DNA from: AC-32 sp963755635
GTDB lineage: Bacteria > Actinomycetota > Thermoleophilia > Gaiellales > Gaiellaceae
Reading direction: 5' to 3'
Length of the DNA: 64,000 nt
Assembly (NCBI GenBank): GCA_963755635.1
Contig: CAVWKS010000008.1
Coordinates: 1 to 64,000 of the forward strand
Of this stretch, positions 57,348 to 64,000 are shown in pieces. Every line of letters begins with the position of its first letter. Position 1 is the first letter of the stretch. The notes beneath the pieces were generated by a model, which was not told where the DNA came from, did not search any database, and saw nothing but the letters and a program-made list of their open reading frames with translations. The translations under genes were made by a program, and so were the position numbers.

Positions 57348-58012
57348 TTCTCGCGCCTCCCTGCCGCACGCGCGAGCTGAGCCCGCGTGAGCGGCGGCTG
57401 CGGCAGCGCCGTCGCCGATTCGGCGCGCAGGCCGTCGAGCAGGAGACCGAGGTAGCGGCGCCAGAAGTCGGGCGCCACGTCGGCGGTCGTCTCGATCACC
57501 CGGCCGGCTGTCCAGAAGACGAGCGGAAGATCCTCGCTCGTGACGTCGGAACGCAGCGTCCCCTGCGCCTGGGCCCGCTCGATCAGCCCGCGCAGGACGG
57601 GCCTGATCCGCGCGCGCATCGCCTCCGCCCGCCGCCGGCCGTGCTCGCGGCTCGCCAGCACGTCCTTGAGCCCGCGGTTGGCAGCGTGCCGGGCGAGCGC
57701 TTGCTCGAGGAAGGTGGTGAGCCCGGTCCAGGCGTCCTCCTCCGCGCCCGCCTGGTGGGCGAGCTCGACAAGCTCGGCAAAGGCGTCCTCGAGCACCGCG
57801 TCGATCAACTCGTCCTTGGTCGGGAAGTGGCGATAGAGCGTCCCCATCCCGAGACCGGCGTGCTGGGTGATCTCCTCGACCGAAACATCCGGCCCCTCGC
57901 GCGCGATCAGCTCACGGGCGCTCGCGACGAGCCGCTCGCGGTTGCGTCGAGCATCGCTGCGCAGGGTCTTTGTCCCGGTGGCCGTGAGACTCACCTTCCT
58001 ACTATGCCACAA
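57344..58012 (-). CDS. TetR-family transcriptional regulator
   Basis: 222 residues as drawn, but the start is uncertain: GTG 57994 (VSLTATGTKTLRSDARRNRE) is as plausible as TTG 58012. The helix-turn-helix is EEITQHAGLGMGTLYRHFPT, followed by an all-helical ligand domain. It is translationally coupled by TTGA to the exporter gene, so it is the likely local repressor. The inverted repeat at 58012-58035 lies at its 5' end. Confidence 0.9.
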   Translation of the reverse strand: MWHSRKVSLTATGTKTLRSDARRNRERLVASARELIAREGPDVSVEEITQHAGLGMGTLYRHFPTKDELIDAVLEDAFAELVELAHQAGAEEDAWTGLTTFLEQALARHAANRGLKDVLASREHGRRRAEAMRARIRPVLRGLIERAQAQGTLRSDVTSEDLPLVFWTAGRVIETTADVAPDFWRRYLGLLLDGLRAESATALPQPPLTRAQLARAAGRREN

Positions 58013-58035
58013 AAGCGGAGTGCGCCCTCCGCTTT
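58012..58035. terminator. Inverted repeat after the cyclase gene, terminator and/or TetR operator
   Basis: AAAGCGGAG (58012-58020) and CTCCGCTTT (58027-58035) are perfect 9-bp arms around a 6-nt loop. On the minus strand it is an intrinsic-terminator-like hairpin with a short U-run just after the 58039 stop. The symmetry and position at the tetR 5' end also suit a TetR operator. Confidence 0.6.
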
Positions 58036-58038
58036 CCG

Positions 58039-61000
58039 TTAGCCGGTGCTCGTCTCGGTCTTCGGGATCCCCAGCAGCCGTTCCGCCTCCTGCGCCGGCG
58101 GCTCGGCTCCAACGCGCCGGTAGAAGTCGAATGCTCGCTGGGCGTGCTCGCGGCCGGCCGCGTCCGCCGCCGGTGCCTCTCGGGCCGCGAGCAGCCGCGC
58201 ATCGGCTTCCTGGGGCTTGGCGCCCATCGCGGCATACACCTCGATTGCGCGCCCGAAGTCACCGGCAAGAATCGCGCAGGCCCCTTCCTCCCAGTGAGTC
58301 AGCGGCTCGTTCTGCCCGAACCTCGCCAGGAACTCGGCCTCGCGACCCAGTGACCTCACGACCGGGGCCAGGTCCCCGAGCCAGTAGTTCAAGCCCACCA
58401 GGTCCGTCTCGAGAAGCTCGACCAAGATCGACTCGGCATCTCCGGGCTTGCCCGCCATTCCCAGCACTCGTGCGCGCCCGGCAAGCGCCGGCAGAAGCAC
58501 CTGCGCATCTCCGGACGTACGAGCGAAGTCGACGGCGCGGCTCGTATCCGCGAGCGCGCCGGCCACGTCTCCGCGAGCGACCCGGATCTGCGCTCGCACC
58601 GTCCGCGCCGTCGGTTCCAGGTAGTGGGGGGAGCCGGCCTCGACCTCGGCGAGGAACTCGTCGAGGGCCGAAAGCGCCTCGTCCCAGCGGCCCTCGTGAT
58701 ACGCCACCCACGCCTGCTCCTCGGTGAACCAGACCCGGTCGAACGTGTCGCCGAAACGTTCCGCCGCGGCGATGGCAGCGGAATAGAGCTCCCCAAGACG
58801 TTCGAGCTCGCCGTAGCCGGACAGCATCGACGCAAGGTTCTTGTACCCCCGGATGATGTTCTCGGCGTGGTTCTGCTCCAGCGAGACGGCCAGGCTCTGC
58901 TCGAGCTGCTCGATCCCCCCTCGATCCCGGTTGACCGCACGGACGGTGCCGAGCGTGTTCAGAGTGTGCGCCCGGATGTCGGCCAGGTCGAGCTGCTCCC
59001 CGATCTCCAGGCTGGCTGCCGCCGTTTCGAGGCTCGCCTCGAACCGGTTCGCCAGCATCAGCTGGATCGCGACACTCCCGAGCAGATACGCCTTCGTATG
59101 GCTGGCCGGGAGTCGGTCGGCGAGATCGACAACCTTCTCATGGTGTACGGACGCGTCCTTGCCGCGACCCTCGTTCCAAGCGTCCCACCCGAGGTACAAC
59201 TCCGCCTCGGCGGCACCCTCGAGGTCACCGTCGGCGACCAGCGCGTCTCGCGCCCTGAGGAGCTCCTCGTGCTCGAACCGGTGGAAGAGGGTCGGGCGGC
59301 GGTAGCGGACAACGAGTCGCGCCCATTCGGGGCTGTCCTCGGGCCACAGCTCGCGGGCGCTCACGTAGAACTCCCGTGCGGCCGACGTCGAGCCGAGCGA
59401 GTAGGCGCGGTCGCCTGCATCCTGCAGGGCAACGCGCGCGCGGGCGACGAGCTCGTCGACATCCTCCCCCGTCGCTCGGGCGAGCTCGAGGGCCTGCGTG
59501 TAGTGGTGGGCAAGAGTCTCGGCATGATCCTCCGAGCGAGGAAGAGACTCGATCCAGGCAGCGGCCGCCCGATGCTTGGCCGCCCGTGCGGCTCGCGGGA
59601 TCTGGCCGTAGGCGACGTCCCTCACGAGCAGGTGCCTGAACGCGTACTCGGTCTCGCCCGCCACCGACGAGCCTTGCGCACGCTGGACGAACTCCTTGCG
59701 TTCGAGAGCGTGCAGAAGCTCCTCGGTTCGATCCGGTTCTGCGCCGTCGATCGCCGCCGCCGCGCCTCCCCAGAACACCTTGCCGACGACCGATGCATCC
59801 TGGATCAGGCGCTTCTCCTGGGCCGAGAGGAGGTCGAGCCGCGCCGCGATGATTCCCTGCACGGTCTCCGGTAGCGGGAGCTGCTCGGCCGACGCGTGCT
59901 CGGCCAGCATGCGCACGTACTGCTCTGCGTAGAGGGGGTTCCCGCCCGCGTGGGCGAGCAGCGCCGACTGCGTGTCGGCCGGGAGGACGGGCCGGCCGAG
60001 CAGGGCGCCGATCAGCAGCTGCGTCTCCTCGTCCGTGAGCGGTGCCACCGTCAGGGTCGTGACGTTCGGCTTTCCACCGCCCCAGCCCTGCCGCCGCTCG
60101 AGGAGCTCAGGACGCGCGGTCGCAAGGACGAGGATGGGCACCCCACTCGCCCAGTCGACCAGGTGATCGACGAAGTCGAGGAGACTGTCATCGGCGAAAT
60201 GCAGGTCCTCGAAGACGAGCACCAGCGGCCGTTCGCTCGCCAGAGCCTCGAAGAACCGGCGCCAGGCCGCGAACGACTCCTTCCACCGCTCCGGGCCTGG
60301 CTCGATCTCGTCGCCGATCCCTGCCAGCGCCCGCAGGTGACCCTCGACCCAGCCGGTCTCCGCCTCGTCGGGCATGACGGTCTCGACCGCTGCATGCACC
60401 TTCCCGGCGACCTCCTCGGGAGAGTCGGTTTCGAGAACCGCCGCTTCGGCCTTAACCATCTCGGCGAGCGCCCACAAGCTCGAGCCCTCGCCGTACGGCA
60501 GCGAGCGCCCTTGCCGCCAGCGGATCAGGTCGGGGTCGGCTTCGACCGCCTGCATCAACTCGAAGACGAGCCGGCTTTTTCCGATGCCCGGCTCGCCTAC
60601 GAGGGTCACGAGCTGGACGGCGCGCTGCTGCCGGGCCCGGTCGAGCGCATCCTGCAGGGCACGCAGGTCGCGCTCGCGGCCGATCAGCCGCGTTTTCACC
60701 TCGCGGAGCAGGTCGACCCCGAACCGGGCGCGTGGCTGGAGCGCCTCCCAGACGGAAATCGGCTGGGCTTTTCCCTTGGCCTCGACCGGGTCCGCCTCGC
60801 GGTACTCGATCGCATGGCTCGTCGCCCGGTGCGTCGTCTCGCCGACGAGGATGCCGTTCACGGGCGCCGCGGCCTGCAGCCTTGCGGCGGTGTTGACCAC
60901 GTCGCCCGAGGCCATGCCCTCGCCCTCCGACGCGCCGATCCGGATCAGGGCCTCGCCGGTGTTCACGGCGATCCGCAGCTCGAGGTCTGCCTCGTCCCGC

Positions 61001-61356
61001 ACCCAGTCGCGGATCGCGATCGCCGCGCGGACCGCTCGCTCGGGGTCGTCTTCATGGACGACGGGGGCGCCGAAGAGCGCCATCACCGCGTCGCCGATGA
61101 ACTTCTCGACCGTGCCTCCGTGACGCTCGAGCTCTGTGCGGAGGCGCGCATGGTAAGGCGCCAGGAGAGCGCGCACGTCTTCCGGATCGAGCTGCTCGGC
61201 CCGCGCGGTGAAGCCAACGAGATCTGCGAAGAGCACGGTCACGACCTTTCGCTCTTCGCGCGGCTGCGCCTCCGGCGGCAGCAGCGCGGCACCGCACATT
61301 CCGCAGAGCCGGAAGCCGTCCGGGTTCGCCTGCCCGCAGCTCGGACACGTGAGCAT
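58039..61356 (-). CDS. Class III adenylate/guanylate cyclase-AAA ATPase-TPR regulator (intact)
   Basis: 1105 residues. Zinc ribbon CPSCGQANPDGFRLCGMCG (3-22). The cyclase domain has metal aspartates in VLFADLVGFTARAE and FIGDAVMALFGAP, and the Asn/Arg helix SGDVVNTAARLQ (about 40-200). STAND-type NTPase with VTLVGEPGIGKSRLVFELMQ and Walker B LVLVFEDLHFADDS (about 225-600), then about 500 residues of TPR-like helices. Probably a signal sensor whose cyclase is controlled by the NTPase-TPR part. Divergent from a cupin-TPR gene across a dyad-bearing promoter. ATG 61356. Confidence 0.92.
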   Translation of the reverse strand: MLTCPSCGQANPDGFRLCGMCGAALLPPEAQPREERKVVTVLFADLVGFTARAEQLDPEDVRALLAPYHARLRTELERHGGTVEKFIGDAVMALFGAPVVHEDDPERAVRAAIAIRDWVRDEADLELRIAVNTGEALIRIGASEGEGMASGDVVNTAARLQAAAPVNGILVGETTHRATSHAIEYREADPVEAKGKAQPISVWEALQPRARFGVDLLREVKTRLIGRERDLRALQDALDRARQQRAVQLVTLVGEPGIGKSRLVFELMQAVEADPDLIRWRQGRSLPYGEGSSLWALAEMVKAEAAVLETDSPEEVAGKVHAAVETVMPDEAETGWVEGHLRALAGIGDEIEPGPERWKESFAAWRRFFEALASERPLVLVFEDLHFADDSLLDFVDHLVDWASGVPILVLATARPELLERRQGWGGGKPNVTTLTVAPLTDEETQLLIGALLGRPVLPADTQSALLAHAGGNPLYAEQYVRMLAEHASAEQLPLPETVQGIIAARLDLLSAQEKRLIQDASVVGKVFWGGAAAAIDGAEPDRTEELLHALERKEFVQRAQGSSVAGETEYAFRHLLVRDVAYGQIPRAARAAKHRAAAAWIESLPRSEDHAETLAHHYTQALELARATGEDVDELVARARVALQDAGDRAYSLGSTSAAREFYVSARELWPEDSPEWARLVVRYRRPTLFHRFEHEELLRARDALVADGDLEGAAEAELYLGWDAWNEGRGKDASVHHEKVVDLADRLPASHTKAYLLGSVAIQLMLANRFEASLETAAASLEIGEQLDLADIRAHTLNTLGTVRAVNRDRGGIEQLEQSLAVSLEQNHAENIIRGYKNLASMLSGYGELERLGELYSAAIAAAERFGDTFDRVWFTEEQAWVAYHEGRWDEALSALDEFLAEVEAGSPHYLEPTARTVRAQIRVARGDVAGALADTSRAVDFARTSGDAQVLLPALAGRARVLGMAGKPGDAESILVELLETDLVGLNYWLGDLAPVVRSLGREAEFLARFGQNEPLTHWEEGACAILAGDFGRAIEVYAAMGAKPQEADARLLAAREAPAADAAGREHAQRAFDFYRRVGAEPPAQEAERLLGIPKTETSTG

Positions 61357-61409
61357 GCATTGAGTCTAGGAGGGTTTCCATACCAAGAAAGGGCGCTCCA
61401 GACTTTCCC

Positions 61410-61461
61410 TTGACATCGAACCATCTGTCGATACACTCTCGACCTGAAGTAGTTCGATGTC
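61410..61461 (+). promoter_or_regulatory. Promoter and dyad operator of the cupin-TPR gene
   Basis: TTGACA (61410-61415), 16-nt spacer, TACACT (61432-61437): a good sigma70-type promoter. The -35 box is inside a perfect 10-bp inverted repeat, GACATCGAAC (61412-61421) and GTTCGATGTC (61452-61461), centred about 61436. An inner GTCGA/TCGAC pair flanks the -10. This layout suggests a regulator binding across the promoter, possibly in the divergent cyclase circuit. Confidence 0.65.
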
Positions 61462-61510
61462 GAGAATGTTGACGGGAAGGCTTCATTCAGCCTCCCGGAA
61501 AGGGGAGCCG

Positions 61511-62197
61511 ATGACCACCGCAGTCGAGAAGCACTTTGTCTTCACACGGCTTGACGAACTGGAGCCCGCGCCCCGAATCGCACCGGGAGGAACCGATGAC
61601 GGGCGGCAGCGATTCGACGTCCGTCGCCGCCTCGGCATCACCGCGTTCGGCATCTCCGCGTTTCGCGCCCCGAGCGGCGTCGACGTGATCCGCGAGCACG
61701 ATGAGACCATGCTCGGCGAGGCGGGGCAGGAGGAGGTCTACGTCGTCCTCGAGGGCGCAGCAAGGTTCGAGATCGACGGTGAGGTCCTCGAGGCGCCCAC
61801 CGGCGCCCTTGTCCAGGTTCAGCCGACCGCGAAGCGGAAGGCGACGGCTACAGAGGACGGCACGACGATCCTGGTCGTCGGGGGAACCGCGGGCAAAGCG
61901 TACGAGCCCGCTCCGGAGGAAGCCGCGGAGGCGTTCGCCGCTTACAACGCAGGCGACTTTGAGGCAGCGTTGGCGAAGCAGCTCGTCGTCGTGGAGAAGC
62001 GGCCGGACAATGCCGTGGCGCACTTCAACGTCGGGTGCTTCGCGGCACGAGCGGGACGTGCTGACGAGGCAATCGAGCACCTCCGGCGAGCGGTCGGGAT
62101 CAACGAGCGGATCAAGGAGCTCATCGCCACTGACGAGGACCTCGACTCCATTCGCGAAGATCAGCGCTTCGCCGAGCTGACGAGAGAGAGCGGATGA
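61511..62197 (+). CDS. Cupin-TPR protein, copy 2
   Basis: 228 residues from ATG 61511 after AGGGGAG. Residues 40-110 form a cupin-like barrel (GQEEVYVVLEGAARFEIDGE, EAPTGALVQVQPTAKRKATA). Residues 140-225 form a TPR hairpin set (FAAYNAGDFEAALAKQLVVV, PDNAVAHFNVGCFAARAGRA) ending in DEDLDSIREDQRFAEL. The metal ligands of classical cupins are not obvious. Intact paralogue of 42250-42918. The pairing with a cyclase gene in both places suggests a shared pathway. Confidence 0.8.
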   Translation: MTTAVEKHFVFTRLDELEPAPRIAPGGTDDGRQRFDVRRRLGITAFGISAFRAPSGVDVIREHDETMLGEAGQEEVYVVLEGAARFEIDGEVLEAPTGALVQVQPTAKRKATATEDGTTILVVGGTAGKAYEPAPEEAAEAFAAYNAGDFEAALAKQLVVVEKRPDNAVAHFNVGCFAARAGRADEAIEHLRRAVGINERIKELIATDEDLDSIREDQRFAELTRESG

Positions 62198-62329
62198 TGT
62201 GACTCCAGGTCAGTCGCCGGGCGCGAGTGGCGGCCCGACGTTGACTTAACCGCGGTACCCGGAAGATGGCTTCCACAACGTAACTCTCGACCGCAGTACC
62301 CAGCGCGGAAGATCGTTGGTTGCCTGGCT

Positions 62330-63799
62330 TCAGCCGTCGACGAGGACGCCGCTCAACGGGCCGAGCACGCGGCCTGAGCGGCTGGAGAGGTGTTCGAGCC
62401 GCACGAGCCGATGGGTGAGCGGCAACCCGAGGGCGCGTCGGTCCAGCTGCTCCTTGCTGATCGGTTTCCAGAGCTCGTCGACCGCGCGGATCGGGTCGTC
62501 CGGGATCGCCTCGACCGGGAGCTCGAGATGCTCGGACCAGAGCCTGAGCCGCGTGTCGCGCGCGAGCTCCGGGTCGTGGGCGACGACATTCATCTCGGTG
62601 TCGTTGAACAGTGAATGCTCGTTGAGGTTGGCCGAGCCGAGCGTGAGCCACTCGTCGTCGACGATCGCGATCTTCGCGTGGATGTAGACGGGGTCGGTGT
62701 GCTGCTCGGAGCGGGCGTACAACGTGCAGGCGAGGACGCGCCCCGCGTCGTCGTCGGCCTCGATCAGACACGCGAGCATGCCCCGCGTGTCGTCGGAGCC
62801 GCTGTTCGGCTTCGCCGGCAGGACGAGCACGACCCGAAAGTCCGGGTGCGGTGGATTCGCGATCTTGTCGAGGAGCACGGCCTCGATCTCCGGTGACCAC
62901 AGGAACTGGTTCTCGAGATAGATGAACCGTTTGGCAGCCTTGAGGCCCCGCAGGTACGACTCGAGGATGCCGAAGTCGCCCCGTGGCTTTGCGTCGTAGA
63001 TGCGCTCTGGAATCGTCCGCACGATCTGCAACTCGACGTCCCCGGCCGCCGTCGACGGACGCACCGCGTCAAGCGTCTCGCCCGTCACCTCTCGCCATCG
63101 CATCCGGAAGTGCTCTCCCACGTCGGCGACCGCCGGCCCCTCTATGCGCGCGCAGGCGTCGTGCCAGCCGACGGCCGCGCGGGGCGGGTGGTTGTTCCAG
63201 TCGAAACGGTCGCCCGACTCGGAGGTGAGATCGATCCCGCCGACGAACGCGACACGGTCGTCGACGACGATCGTCTTCTCATGGTGGCAATGCATCGGCC
63301 GCTCCTTCGAATCGAGCGCACACTGGATCCTCGTCTCGCCCACGAGGCGATCGCGCATCCTCCGCACGTCCTTGCGCGAGGGGCGGAAGAGCGGCAACGG
63401 TGCGCCCGCCCACACCAGGACGCGCACGTCGACACGCTCCGACAGCTCACCGAGCAGGTTGCGGAGCACGAGAGGCTCGCCGTCACGTTCGAGCGCAAAG
63501 TCCGGCGAGAAGTGCCATCCCGTCAGGTGGACGTGCGATTTCGCGGAGCGCAGCGCCTCGGCGATCACAGGCAGGGCCTGAGCGCCGTCGATGAGAATCT
63601 CGATCTCGTTCCCTGGGCGTGGTGGCGGCCTCACATCTGCCCACCCACCGGCCGTTGGCTCCAGCGCCTCGAGCTGACCGATCCGCGTGAAGCGTCGCCG
63701 GTGATGGCGACTGATCTCCCGCGTGATCTGGTCGCCGAACCAGCATTCAAGGGGGAAAAGCGCCTGGCGGATCGGCCGCAGCGAGTCGACGCCGCTCAA
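62330..63799 (-). CDS. Phospholipase D/cardiolipin synthase-family protein
   Basis: 489 residues with two HKD motifs: CHHEKTIVVDDRVAFVGGID (about 166) and YIHAKIAIVDDEWLTLGSAN (about 385). No N-terminal membrane helices, so it is more like soluble PLD or a minor cardiolipin synthase. TTG start at 63799 overlaps the upstream DUF1206-like stop as TTGA. It acts on phosphodiesters, probably of membrane lipids. The frame is intact. The 130-nt gap to the cupin-TPR gene holds an imperfect direct repeat (about 62250 and 62300). Confidence 0.88.
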   Translation of the reverse strand: MSGVDSLRPIRQALFPLECWFGDQITREISRHHRRRFTRIGQLEALEPTAGGWADVRPPPRPGNEIEILIDGAQALPVIAEALRSAKSHVHLTGWHFSPDFALERDGEPLVLRNLLGELSERVDVRVLVWAGAPLPLFRPSRKDVRRMRDRLVGETRIQCALDSKERPMHCHHEKTIVVDDRVAFVGGIDLTSESGDRFDWNNHPPRAAVGWHDACARIEGPAVADVGEHFRMRWREVTGETLDAVRPSTAAGDVELQIVRTIPERIYDAKPRGDFGILESYLRGLKAAKRFIYLENQFLWSPEIEAVLLDKIANPPHPDFRVVLVLPAKPNSGSDDTRGMLACLIEADDDAGRVLACTLYARSEQHTDPVYIHAKIAIVDDEWLTLGSANLNEHSLFNDTEMNVVAHDPELARDTRLRLWSEHLELPVEAIPDDPIRAVDELWKPISKEQLDRRALGLPLTHRLVRLEHLSSRSGRVLGPLSGVLVDG

Positions 63800-64000
63800 A
63801 TCCTGCGGTAGCGCGCGTCGCTGAGCGAATAGAGCGCGAACGCGATCAGCCCAAAGGCGACGATGCCGAGCAGGACCGAACCGTAAGGCTGGTTCGCGAG
63901 CTTCGCCAGCGCGCCGTCGAGACCGACCGCCGTCTTCGGGTTGTACTCGATCGCGGCCTTGACCAGGAAGACGCCGATCAGGCCGAAGACGACCGCTCGC
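63796..64000 (-). CDS. DUF1206-like membrane protein, C-terminal fragment at window edge
   Basis: The last 67 residues of a larger protein: AVVFGLIGVFLVKAAIEYNP, then GLDGALAKLANQPYGSVLLG, LLGIVAFGLIAFALYSLSDA and RYRRI. The GLDGALxxL motif between two helices is typical of DUF1206 repeat proteins. The function is unknown. The stop overlaps the PLD start. Confidence 0.65.
   Translation of the reverse strand, partial: RAVVFGLIGVFLVKAAIEYNPKTAVGLDGALAKLANQPYGSVLLGIVAFGLIAFALYSLSDARYRRI

Noticed and set aside
62230..62320. Short direct repeat (ACCGCGGTACCC / ACCGCAGTACCC) as a CRISPR or attachment site
   Set aside because: Only two imperfect units with no spacer periodicity, cas genes or integrase. 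It is noted only as a local repeat.

Overview
The window is high-GC actinobacterial DNA. The 16S and 23S genes, an archaeal-type aspartyl-tRNA synthetase paired with GatCAB, PASTA-containing cell-wall proteins, repeated class III cyclase/ATPase/TPR regulators and DUF6636- and DUF4389-type proteins together point to the class Thermoleophilia (Gaiellales/Solirubrobacterales-like), probably a metagenome or long-read assembly. That placement is inference from gene content and rRNA character, not from a search. Many genes are broken by single-base shifts that switch between two frames of one recognisable protein. They cluster between about 10 and 52 kb and are almost absent after 52 kb, so most look like consensus indels rather than true decay.

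Layout. 1-4.3 kb: a minus-strand rRNA operon (16S, short spacer without tRNA, 5' two thirds of 23S), preceded by a promoter and a structured 124-nt RNA ending in an intrinsic terminator. 4.3-14.6 kb: tyrS, a class A penicillin-binding protein with PASTA domains, mpg, two transport/regulatory genes, a DegT aminotransferase coupled to ilvE, a YbaK-type deacylase, and aspS under a translational T-box. 14.5-25.6 kb: serine biosynthesis (serA plus class V aminotransferase), an M23 peptidase with a long leader, gatC-gatA-gatB, csp, folD, a ferritin-like di-iron protein, a macro-domain protein and an HMG-CoA reductase. 25.6-32.8 kb: an accessory stretch with a decayed and a largely intact copy of an FG-GAP/VCBS-PASTA secreted protein, tRNA-Cys, an internally deleted uracil-DNA glycosylase, a Flp pilin, and a small peptide gene followed by a heme-oxygenase-like di-metal oxidase. 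32.8-42.9 kb: a cyclase/ATPase/TPR regulator, a methyltransferase, a histidine kinase, a saccharopine dehydrogenase, and an alpha/beta-hydrolase-like cyclase with a cupin-TPR partner.

42.9-52.8 kb is the most coherent metabolic unit: ten minus-strand genes without gaps, mostly joined by 4-bp stop/start overlaps. They encode tryptophan dioxygenase, kynureninase, a creatininase-family hydrolase, a benzoate/anthranilate-type CoA ligase, a 2-aminobenzoyl-CoA monooxygenase/reductase-like flavoprotein, an SDR, an enoyl-CoA hydratase, a RidA protein, an acyl-CoA dehydrogenase and an LLM flavoprotein. A divergent hotdog thioesterase adjoins them. Together they suggest aerobic tryptophan breakdown through anthraniloyl-CoA, with the creatininase-like protein as candidate kynurenine formamidase and RidA as candidate enamine/imine deaminase. 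53-64 kb holds membrane proteins, a TetR-controlled DHA2 exporter, an intact 1105-residue cyclase/ATPase/TPR regulator divergent from a second cupin-TPR gene across a dyad-containing promoter, a phospholipase D-family protein and the end of a DUF1206-like protein.
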